Below are positions 7,281 to 13,787 of a stretch of DNA of 19,675 bases, in pieces (position 1 is the stretch's first letter; the number at the start of each line of letters is the position of its first letter). The translations under genes were made by a program, and so were the position numbers. This DNA is from an uncultured Clostridia bacterium (GTDB taxonomy: Bacteria; Bacillota_A; Clostridia; Christensenellales; Aristaeellaceae). Under the pieces are notes generated by a model. That model was not told where the DNA came from. It was given only the letters and a program-made list of their open reading frames with translations, and made no database searches. The stretch is taken from assembly GCA_947166205.1 (NCBI GenBank), contig CAMVDI010000011.1:1-19675 (forward strand). Direction: 5' to 3'.

Positions 7281-8642
7281 TCACCGGTCCACCATCCGCC
7301 TGCGGTTCATCCATTTTCCCTTCCTGTAGTAGATCACCAGCCCCACGCTGGTGATGGTCCAGCTGACCGTATAGGACAGGCACAGGGAGAAGAGGGTTCC
7401 GAAGGTGGCGAAAACCGTCGCGATCCAGATGACCCGGAAAAGGCAGATCCCGATCCCGATGATCATCACCGGATAAACCGCGTCCCCCACGCCCCGCAGC
7501 ACGGCGCTCAGCACCTCCACCAGCACCCAGGTGAAGTAGAACGGCACGAAGTAGGACATGATCTGATACGTGGTCTGCACCACCGCCTCGTCCGGCGTCA
7601 GAACCCGGAGCAGCGGGATGGCGCAGAGCATCAGCCCGGTGCTGATGGCCGCCGTCACCAGAAAGTGCATGATCAGTCCCTGCTTCACGCACTGCTTCAC
7701 CCGGTCCGTCCGGCCGGCCCCGTGGTTCTGGGCGATAAAGCTGGTGATGGCGGCGCCCATGGCGTTGCTCACGGCCCAGTAAATGCCGTCGGTCTTGCCG
7801 CTCATGGCCCAGGACGCGACCACAACGGTGCCCAGCGAATTGACCGCCACCTGGATGATCATGTTGGAAACGCTGTACATGGAGGACTGCAGCCCGGCGG
7901 GGATGCCCAGCCGCAGCATGTTTTTCAGATAGACGCCTTTCAGCCTCAGGTTCCGAACTCTCAGGCGGTATGCCTCCGTCCCCCGCATCAGGCGCAGGGT
8001 CAGCAGTGCCGTGTTGGCAATCTGGGCCAGCACGGTAGCCACGGCCACCCCCGCGACGCCCCATCCGAACCGGATCACAAACAGGGCGTCCAGCACGATG
8101 TTCATCACGCATCCGACGACCATGTACAGAAAGGGGTGCATGGAATCTCCCAGCGCCCGGAGGATGCTGGATTCCATATTCAGGATCATCACAAACGGAA
8201 CGCCCAGGAAATAGATCCGAAGATACAGGATGGCGTCCTCCAGGGTTTCCTCAGGCGTGTTCAGCATCCGCAGCAGCCCCGGCGCGGCAGCCAGTCCGAT
8301 CCCCATCAGGGCCAGGCCGGTGATCGCCATGCCCGCCGTGGCGTTTCCGATCGCGAGATCCAGGTCTCCCCTCCGGCCGGCGCCGAAGATCTGCCCGATG
8401 ACCACGGAGGCGCCGGCGGTCATGGCCACGAAAAAGCCCACCAGCACGTTGATGATCTGGGCGGAGCTTCCGCCCACCGCCGCCAGAGCGTTGGTCCCGA
8501 CGAAGCGCCCCACGATCAGCCCGTCCACCGCGTTGTACAGCTGCTGGATGATGGTCCCCGCCGCGATGGGGACGAAGAAAACCAGCAGCTTCACCCATAC
8601 CGTTCCGGTTGTCAGATCGTTTCCTTTTCCAGATACTCTCAT
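7281..8642 (-). CDS. MATE family efflux transporter (second gene of the exporter operon)
   Basis: This 453-residue membrane protein has about 12 hydrophobic segments and MATE hallmarks: AAGTIIQQLYNAVDGLIVGR near the N-terminus (27-46), FFVAMTAGASVVIGQIFGAGR in the first half, and the equivalent YPVMIIGIGICLFRVIWIAT in the second half. It starts at ATG 8642 inside the stop of the upstream kinase-like gene (ATGA overlap), so translation is coupled. It is clearly distinct in sequence from the other MATE protein of the operon, so this is not a recent tandem duplication. A role in Na+/H+-driven export of cationic compounds follows from the family; the substrate is not predictable here. Confidence 0.92.
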   Translation of the reverse strand: MRVSGKGNDLTTGTVWVKLLVFFVPIAAGTIIQQLYNAVDGLIVGRFVGTNALAAVGGSSAQIINVLVGFFVAMTAGASVVIGQIFGAGRRGDLDLAIGNATAGMAITGLALMGIGLAAAPGLLRMLNTPEETLEDAILYLRIYFLGVPFVMILNMESSILRALGDSMHPFLYMVVGCVMNIVLDALFVIRFGWGVAGVAVATVLAQIANTALLTLRLMRGTEAYRLRVRNLRLKGVYLKNMLRLGIPAGLQSSMYSVSNMIIQVAVNSLGTVVVASWAMSGKTDGIYWAVSNAMGAAITSFIAQNHGAGRTDRVKQCVKQGLIMHFLVTAAISTGLMLCAIPLLRVLTPDEAVVQTTYQIMSYFVPFYFTWVLVEVLSAVLRGVGDAVYPVMIIGIGICLFRVIWIATVFATFGTLFSLCLSYTVSWTITSVGLVIYYRKGKWMNRRRMVDR

Positions 8643-9262
8643 CTTTCAAACCACTTTCCCGAAAAGTCCGCCACGGCCTCCGCCAGCTTCTTGATCTCCC
8701 AGCCCGTAGCGTTCACCGTCAGGTCAAACGTGCTGCTGTCCGCCGAGCTTTTTCCGGTCAGTATTTCCCGGATCTGCCGCCTGTTCCGGTCGATCCGCCG
8801 GATATTCCGCAGGATTTCCTTCTCCGTCAGCCGTTCCTCCGGCTCTTTTTTTTCCTCGTAGCGCAGGCAGCGCGCGATCCGGGACTGCATCTCCGCGCAC
8901 ACAAAGATCCGGAAGGGACGGTAATCCTGCAGGATCACGTCCGCGTCCCGGCCGACGATGATGCAGTCGTTTCCCGTCTTCGCGATCTCCGTCAGGATCT
9001 CCCGCTGTTTCACCAGCACCTCCGTATGTCTCCATGCGCCGGTCATGGGCTGCCGGAAGCTGTTCCGGTAGTTCAGCTGGTAGTGATGCCATCCGTGCTC
9101 GTTCAGCACCTTGCGGACGTATTCGGGATCCATCCCCTGCTCCTCGGCCAGGGCCTGAATGATCTCCCGGTCATAGTAGTCCCAGCCCAGCAGGTCCGAA
9201 AGCCGCTTCCCGAGTTCCCTTCCCCCGCTGCCAAACTGGCGGCTGATGGTCATCATTCTCAT
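8639..9262 (-). CDS. Cytidylate kinase-like family protein (Cytidylate_kin2)
   Basis: This is a 207-residue cytoplasmic P-loop protein. The N-terminal ISRQFGSGGRELGKRL is the characteristic motif of the cytidylate kinase-like family (SRQ-[YF]-GSGG-RE-[IL]), followed by LLGWDYYDREII and an IIVGRDADVIL strand-turn near 96-106. A charged LID-like region with many Arg (about 125-160) follows. Such proteins accompany transporter and regulator genes in clostridia and their physiological substrate is unproven. The start chosen is the ATG at 9262, with AGGAGG 8 nt upstream. A TTG nine codons earlier would put that RBS inside the gene and is rejected. It leads an operon with two MATE genes and an ABC exporter and overlaps the next gene by four bases. 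Confidence 0.82.
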   Translation of the reverse strand: MRMMTISRQFGSGGRELGKRLSDLLGWDYYDREIIQALAEEQGMDPEYVRKVLNEHGWHHYQLNYRNSFRQPMTGAWRHTEVLVKQREILTEIAKTGNDCIIVGRDADVILQDYRPFRIFVCAEMQSRIARCLRYEEKKEPEERLTEKEILRNIRRIDRNRRQIREILTGKSSADSSTFDLTVNATGWEIKKLAEAVADFSGKWFER

Positions 9263-9334
9263 CTCATTTTCCTCCTGACAAAGGGACAAGGGGACGGGTT
9301 CTCCTCCCTGCCCCCCTGAAAATGAACTTGCTGG

Positions 9335-9363
9335 ATTCTATCATGGATTGGACGTATGATCAA
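9335..9363 (-). promoter_or_regulatory. Sigma-A promoter for the kinase-like/MATE/ABC/MATE operon
   Basis: On the minus strand, -35 TTGATC (9363-9358), a 17 nt spacer, and -10 TAGAAT (9340-9335, five of six to consensus). It lies 73 nt before the kinase-like gene in the gap after the phosphatase-amidohydrolase gene, in a local AT-rich patch. Confidence 0.68.
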
Positions 9364-9393
9364 TAATCCTTTTGGAATCTTTAGAAGGCCGGT

Positions 9394-10731
9394 TCACTTT
9401 TCCTCCGCGGCCGTCCGTATCCCCAGCAGGCGCTTCGCGTTTCCGCCAAGAATGAGCTCCGTCTCCTTCCCGTCAAAAGGCAGTCTCCGGAAGCTTTTCA
9501 GGCTCTCCTCCTGATCTTCCCAGGGGGAGTCCGTCCCGAACAGGACTCTTTCCGCTCCGAAGGCCCGGACCATCCGGACAAACCCGTCCTCCCCCAGGCG
9601 CTCCAGCTCCTCTTCCTTCCATGGATAACCGTCTCCGGAGGGTGTCATGCGCCCCAGCGAGAAGGAGGTATCCAGCATCACGCCCGTATCCGCCAGGCAG
9701 TCCAGGGCCTCGTCCCAGCGCTTCCATCCTCCCATATGGGCGCATACAAGCCTGCAGGGTCCCGCCGCCATCACGGCCCGGCGGATCTTGTCCGGGGTTG
9801 CCTGCGCGGCCCCCGGCAGCCCCACGTCCAGCCCCCCGTGGGTCACCACCGTCAGATCCAGCTCCCCCGCCTTTTCCAGAATCCGGAGATACCTTGGGTC
9901 ATCCAGATCCACGCCCTGATAGGGCGGATGAATCTTGATTCCGCGGAGGCCCGCTGCGGCGATCCTTTTGATTTCCTTTTCCCAGTCCGGATCCTCCGGA
10001 TGCGCCGCCCCGAAGGAATCCACGCCGGTCTCTCCGGCCATCTGATGCGTGAGGATGGCCCGGTCGTTGATATGCTCCGTCTGGGCCGCGGAAGTCGCCA
10101 CCGGAAGCACGACGGACAGATCCACCCCGCTTCTTTGCATGGAGGCCCTCAGCCCGGCCTCCGTTCCGTCCGTAAAGGTCTTCGTGTGGCTTCCGCCCCG
10201 GAGCTTTTCCAGTGCCCGCGGGGCAATCCTGTCCGGAAAAACGTGGGTGTGGAAGTCGATGACGCTGACGCCTTTTCCCTCCGGCGCAGCGCACTTCCGG
10301 AGCAGTCCCCGGCACCCGCTCTCAATCTGTCTGAGCGCTCCCTGAAAGTCCCGGGTGTACCAGGGATCGTCGATTTCCTCGCCCGGATTCCCGGCCCAGT
10401 CCATCAGCAGGGACAGCTTGTTTTCCGGATCGTCGTTCCACATTCGACGCATGTACCACATGTTCTCGCGGTCCATCCCGATAAGATAATCCCAACGTTC
10501 ATAGTCCGCCCGGGTCATCTGTCTGGCTGAATGCGGGCGGCAGCGGTATCCCGCGGAATTCAGCGCCTTCTTCATGGGCGGATAGATATCGTTCCCGATC
10601 TCTTCCCTGCTCGTGGCAGCGGATTCTATAAGCATGGAAGCTCCCGCTTCCTCAGCCATCTGCCGCAGCACCATCTCCGCCGCCGCGCTCCTGCAGATGT
10701 TGCCGTGGCACACAAATAAAATCTTAATCAT
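9394..10731 (-). CDS. Fusion of low-molecular-weight protein phosphatase and amidohydrolase
   Basis: One continuous 445-residue frame encodes two enzymes. Residues 1-148 are a low-molecular-weight protein-tyrosine-phosphatase: P-loop VCHGNICRS with nucleophile Cys8 and Arg14, and the general-acid loop IDDPWYTRDF (Asp122). Residues 157-440 are an Amidohydrolase_2-type TIM-barrel metal hydrolase: DFHTH (His161, His163), IKIHPP (K266, H268), VVTHGG (H298), CAHMGG (H332) and FGTDSPW (D401), all expected metal or catalytic positions. The join, near 150-156, has an SD-like GGAGGGAAA (about 10276-10284) but no in-frame ATG/GTG/TTG at the second domain's expected start. A start upstream of 10731 would lie in the structured leader and is rejected. 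GGGAGG lies 12 nt before the ATG. The phosphatase could act on Tyr/Arg phosphoproteins or small phosphate esters; the hydrolase substrate is unknown. Both active sites look intact. Confidence 0.85.
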   Translation of the reverse strand: MIKILFVCHGNICRSAAAEMVLRQMAEEAGASMLIESAATSREEIGNDIYPPMKKALNSAGYRCRPHSARQMTRADYERWDYLIGMDRENMWYMRRMWNDDPENKLSLLMDWAGNPGEEIDDPWYTRDFQGALRQIESGCRGLLRKCAAPEGKGVSVIDFHTHVFPDRIAPRALEKLRGGSHTKTFTDGTEAGLRASMQRSGVDLSVVLPVATSAAQTEHINDRAILTHQMAGETGVDSFGAAHPEDPDWEKEIKRIAAAGLRGIKIHPPYQGVDLDDPRYLRILEKAGELDLTVVTHGGLDVGLPGAAQATPDKIRRAVMAAGPCRLVCAHMGGWKRWDEALDCLADTGVMLDTSFSLGRMTPSGDGYPWKEEELERLGEDGFVRMVRAFGAERVLFGTDSPWEDQEESLKSFRRLPFDGKETELILGGNAKRLLGIRTAAEEK

Positions 10732-10758
10732 GGGTCGATAAGGCCTCCCAACGGCACG

Positions 10759-10843
10759 TTTGCCGCGATTTGCGCACTGGCTGAGACGTACATTTCTGCC
10801 GAAAAACCGGGCTACCCCGGCAAATCGCGGCAAATCGCGGCAA
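10759..10843 (-). promoter_or_regulatory. Repeat-rich, structured 5' leader with terminator-like hairpin
   Basis: Between a putative promoter and the fusion gene there is a perfect 15 bp inverted repeat (TTTGCCGCGATTTGC at 10759-10773 against its complement at 10820-10834). A tandem second copy of one arm lies at 10830-10843. Inside the loop, the minus strand reads CCGGG-GTAG-CCCGG (10820-10807) followed directly by five Ts, a small intrinsic-terminator-like hairpin. The arrangement could be an attenuator, an RNA switch or a protein-binding operator. It matches no riboswitch class I recognise. Confidence 0.4.
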
Positions 10844-10932
10844 TGGATGGTAGTCAAATGGTAGTAGAAATTCAGAAGGTCTACTACCGTGCAAAATTCA
10901 GCGGTCATCAGCTGAGTGAAACCGCCTTTGAA

Positions 10933-10961
10933 AGTTTACCATATCGGAAGCGGATTTTCCA
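10933..10961 (-). promoter_or_regulatory. Possible promoter for the phosphatase-amidohydrolase gene
   Basis: On the minus strand, TGGAAA (10961-10956), a 17 nt spacer and TAAACT (10938-10933), with TGG before the -10 fitting the extended -10 pattern. Both hexamers match only four of six positions. If used, the transcript has a leader of about 195 nt containing the inverted repeats. Confidence 0.35.
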
Positions 10962-11077
10962 CAGTTTCAAAGAGGCGTGGAGAGCAGAAACACTCCCTAC
11001 CAGCGTGCCATATAGCCACCAGGGGATGACCATTAAATTCCGGTTTTCCGTTCCATCATCAGCTCGCCAACCGAGAT

Positions 11078-11260
11078 TCATACCACTGTGTATCCTTCAG
11101 ACACCAGTGCTTCCAATGCTCGATTGAAGTTTGCTTCTTTCACAAGGATATACTCCGTGTTATATGTCGAAACAGCGAAGATTCCGATTTTGTGTTCCGC
11201 AAGGATTCCGGACAGTTTTGACAGGATCCCGATCAGCGAAAAATCAAGCACTCCCTGAAT
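11078..11260 (-). pseudogene. 3' remnant of an ACT-domain (CASTOR/ACT_7-like) gene
   Basis: Minus-strand codons from about 11260 to the TGA at 11078-11080 read QGVLDFSLIGILSKLSGILA, then AEHKIGIFAVSTYNTEYILV, then KEANFNRALEALVSEGYTVV. This is a recognisable C-terminal ACT domain of small clostridial ACT proteins, normally about 130 residues. Only some 58-60 codons survive. An in-frame TAG lies about ten codons upstream (near 11291), and there is no start with a spaced RBS: the GTG at 11251 has GGGA directly abutting it. The missing N-terminal half borders the end of the M20 gene, suggesting deletion or replacement at that junction. The domain binds amino acids in intact relatives; this copy is probably non-functional. 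Confidence 0.6.
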
Positions 11261-11312
11261 AACAGAAATTATCAGAAGCGCGCCGATCTACTGCATGCCT
11301 CATATCCGTCTG

Positions 11313-12467
11313 TCATGATTCTTTTCCGTGCTGGCTCCCGCTCATTTTTTCAAGCCTCCGGAAGACAAGTTCCGACAGGAACTCCGCAGTCCCTGACAGC
11401 ACGGAAGGATCTGCCCTGAATTTCGAATGATGGAGTCCGGGGCCGATTCCGGTTCCGACCCGGATGAAACAGCCGGGCTTTTCCTGCAGATATTCGGCGA
11501 AATCTTCTCCGATCATACTGGGTTCCTGCTGAATCACTCTGATTCCGAGGGACTGCGCGGTTTCAGCGGCAAAGGCAGCCAGATCGGCATTGTTGACTAC
11601 CGGCGGAGGAGCGGAAAAAAACACTGTCTCTGCTGTGCATCCCCAGGCTTTTGCCATATGCTCCGCAATCTCCCGGATGGTCAAAATCCCTGTTGCCCTG
11701 TCCTTCTCCGACATGGTTCGCAAAGTCCCTTCCAGCAGTGCCTGTCCGGGAATCACATTCCAGGCATCTCCCGCCTGTATCCGGCAGACTGAGAGAACGC
11801 AGGGGGAAAAGGGACTGATCTTTCCCGGCACTGCCTGCTGCAGGGCCAGGGCAACCGATGCGGCACACGGAATCGGATTCACGCTCAGGTGAGGTTGAGC
11901 GCCATGCCCGCCGCGGCCGTGAATCCGGATCTGAAAGTGATCCGGGCAGGCCATGACCGCGCCTTCCCTGATGCCAAGCGTCCCTGCTTCAATCTCCGGA
12001 TCGGTATGGATGCCGTAATATTCACTGACGTCTTCGAGCAAACCTGTGCGCAGCACGGGAACCGCGCCTTCGTTGACCTCCTCGGAGGGCTGGAAAATCA
12101 GGCGCACGGTTCCTTTCAGCCGAGACTCTCTCTCCTTCAGCAGCAGCGCCGCCCCAAGCACAGATGTCATGTGGAAATCATGACCGCAGGCATGCATGCA
12201 ACCCGGGACTTCCGACGCGTAAAGAAGTCCGGTTTCCTCCTGCACAGGCAATGCGTCCAGATCGCACCGCAAGGCTGCTACGGGCCTGTTTCCGGACCCG
12301 ATCTGAGCCAGAGCACCGGTGGGCAACGGTAAACTGATCAGGCTGACACCCCATTCGGTCAGATACGCTTTGATCTTCTCCGTCGTACGGAACTCCTTCC
12401 CGGAGATCTCCGGATGGCGGTGAAAGTCCTGAAAGATTGCCTCCAGTTTTTCCTGCAACTGTTTCAT
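11313..12467 (-). CDS. M20D-family metallo-amidohydrolase (N-acyl-amino-acid hydrolase type)
   Basis: This 384-residue cytoplasmic enzyme of the IAA-amino-acid hydrolase/hippuricase/aminoacylase group hydrolyses N-acyl or N-aryl amino acid amides to the free amino acid. The metal ligands expected for M20D are visible: Cys94 and His96 in GCMHACGHDFH, catalytic Glu129/Glu130 in PSEEVNEGA, His154 in GIHTDPE, and His346 in LHHSKF. The lid-domain histidine is in HGRGGHGA (H188). Full length for the family. The ATG at 12467 has AGGA close upstream. It lies 165 nt downstream of the transporter ATPase on the same strand, consistent with an operon in which an imported amide is cleaved inside the cell. 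The exact acyl or amino acid specificity cannot be read from the sequence. Confidence 0.9.
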   Translation of the reverse strand: MKQLQEKLEAIFQDFHRHPEISGKEFRTTEKIKAYLTEWGVSLISLPLPTGALAQIGSGNRPVAALRCDLDALPVQEETGLLYASEVPGCMHACGHDFHMTSVLGAALLLKERESRLKGTVRLIFQPSEEVNEGAVPVLRTGLLEDVSEYYGIHTDPEIEAGTLGIREGAVMACPDHFQIRIHGRGGHGAQPHLSVNPIPCAASVALALQQAVPGKISPFSPCVLSVCRIQAGDAWNVIPGQALLEGTLRTMSEKDRATGILTIREIAEHMAKAWGCTAETVFFSAPPPVVNNADLAAFAAETAQSLGIRVIQQEPSMIGEDFAEYLQEKPGCFIRVGTGIGPGLHHSKFRADPSVLSGTAEFLSELVFRRLEKMSGSQHGKES

Positions 12468-12632
12468 CGTTCCTGAGCTCGGGCGTCCGCGGATCAGACA
12501 GCGGACAGGCCTTTTTCCTTTCTGTCAGTTTTCATGATCACCCGGCGATCTGCGTCCGGGAGATGCACCCCTCCGGGTCCTGATCCGGATGATCTCACGG
12601 TAATGGATGGTGAACGAACCACCCTTCCGGTT

Positions 12633-13787
12633 TTACGATTTTCTCCCGGCATTTTCTTCAACGACAATCCGCAGGCAATTTCTCAGGTTTTCCTCTTGCT
12701 GCACATAGGTCATTTCCCTGGTATATCCACAGATGACCCTTGCAGGAAGCACCATCCAGTCATCTGTATCTTCCAGATTGATCGGTTTATTTGCTTCCTT
12801 CCGGAGCTTTTCAACGAGGTCAAGGGGTTCTCCGTCATACATCACGTTGAGAACAACGCTGTTTTTTTTGCATTCCACTCTGAGATGAATGTTGAAGGGA
12901 TCTTTGAGCAGATGAAACAACACGTTCGGAATAAGCTCATCCAGAAGAAGGATCGCATTGGACCAGATATTCCCGAAGGAGTTCATCTGAATCATGAGCT
13001 CATATATTTTTTTCGTCAATCCGGAAAAATCAAAGTCACGTTTTGTGATATCTTCTTCCAGGACAAAGAGTTTCTTAATAAACTGAATCGTTCTGGCCTT
13101 CTTCGGATTCTCAAAAATCTCTTCGGATGTTCCTTCTTCATAGACAACGCCCTCATCCATGAAGAAGACGCGGTTGCTGATATCCCGGGCAAAAGCCATA
13201 TCGTGTGTCACAATGAGAATGGTCATTCCGGAGGACGCTAGCTGCCTGATCACCTCATTCACTTCATCCACCATGGTAGGATCCAGGGCACTGGTGGGCT
13301 CATCCAGAAGAAGCACTTCCGGATCCATCGCCATCGCCCGCGCAATGGCGACCCGCTGCTTCTGGCCACCGGAAAGCTGAGAAGGATACTGAAGCGCTCT
13401 GTCAGCCAGTCCTACCTGCGAAAGCAGTTCCATCCCTTTTTCATAGGCCTCCTGGCGGCTTCTCTGTAACAGCCTGACCTGCGGCATCATGATATTTTCA
13501 ATGGAAGTCAGGTGGTTAAACAGATTGAACGACTGGAAAACCATTCCAACATGCTTGCGCAGCCTGGTCAGGTCATACCCTTTTTCGGTGATTTTTTCTC
13601 CTTTATAATAGATATCTCCCGAAGTCGGCGGATCCAGCATGTTCAGGCAGCGCAAAAGTGTTGACTTTCCCGTGCCCGATGGGCCGATCAGGGAAATGAC
13701 ATCCCCTTTATGAATGACCGCGCTCAGATCGTGAATCGGTTCGACCCCATTGTCAAATTTCTTTGAAATATTCTCAATCTTAAACAT
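12633..13787 (-). CDS. Amino-acid-type ABC transporter ATPase (GlnQ family) with C-terminal GHKL-like extension
   Basis: This 384-residue protein has residues 1-243 as a typical polar-amino-acid ATPase: Walker A GPSGTGKS (35-42), Q-loop MVFQSFNLF, signature LSGGQKQR (138-145), Walker B VLLLDE (158-163), and switch His195 in IVTHDM. GlnQ proteins normally end near residue 245. Here ~140 extra residues follow. By eye they resemble a degenerate RsbW/GHKL ATP-binding fold: DELIPNVLFH (283-292) as an N-box, NVMYDGEPLDL (314-324) like a D-x-G box, and a final ENLRNCLRIVVEE strand. This is an inference. The start chosen is the second ATG (13787), 9 nt after GGGAG; the ATG at 13793 is too close to it. 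The start overlaps the stop of the permease fusion by 8 bases, so the two are translationally coupled. Confidence 0.9.
   Translation of the reverse strand: MFKIENISKKFDNGVEPIHDLSAVIHKGDVISLIGPSGTGKSTLLRCLNMLDPPTSGDIYYKGEKITEKGYDLTRLRKHVGMVFQSFNLFNHLTSIENIMMPQVRLLQRSRQEAYEKGMELLSQVGLADRALQYPSQLSGGQKQRVAIARAMAMDPEVLLLDEPTSALDPTMVDEVNEVIRQLASSGMTILIVTHDMAFARDISNRVFFMDEGVVYEEGTSEEIFENPKKARTIQFIKKLFVLEEDITKRDFDFSGLTKKIYELMIQMNSFGNIWSNAILLLDELIPNVLFHLLKDPFNIHLRVECKKNSVVLNVMYDGEPLDLVEKLRKEANKPINLEDTDDWMVLPARVICGYTREMTYVQQEENLRNCLRIVVEENAGRKS

Noticed and set aside
7144..8112. A 322-codon minus-strand frame overlapping the MATE gene and the gap after it
   Set aside because: It is an alternative frame of the MATE gene with Arg/Gly/Asp/His-rich content.
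10759..10843. Short repeats considered as a CRISPR array
   Set aside because: There are only two tandem copies plus one inverted copy of a 10-15 bp unit, with no spacers of regular length and no cas genes.
10732..10908. N-terminal extension of the phosphatase-amidohydrolase frame
   Set aside because: The phosphatase family begins at MIKILFVCHG. The upstream codons run through inverted repeats and a terminator-like hairpin and have no coding character.
10843..11127. A 94-codon plus-strand frame between the fusion gene and the M20 gene
   Set aside because: It has no RBS, overlaps the ACT remnant antisense, and has no recognisable pattern.
12483..12520. Hairpin (GTCCGC/GCGGAC) followed by CCTTTTT on the plus strand
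   Set aside because: It looks like a terminator but only on the plus strand, where no gene ends, and the T-run is several bases away from the stem.
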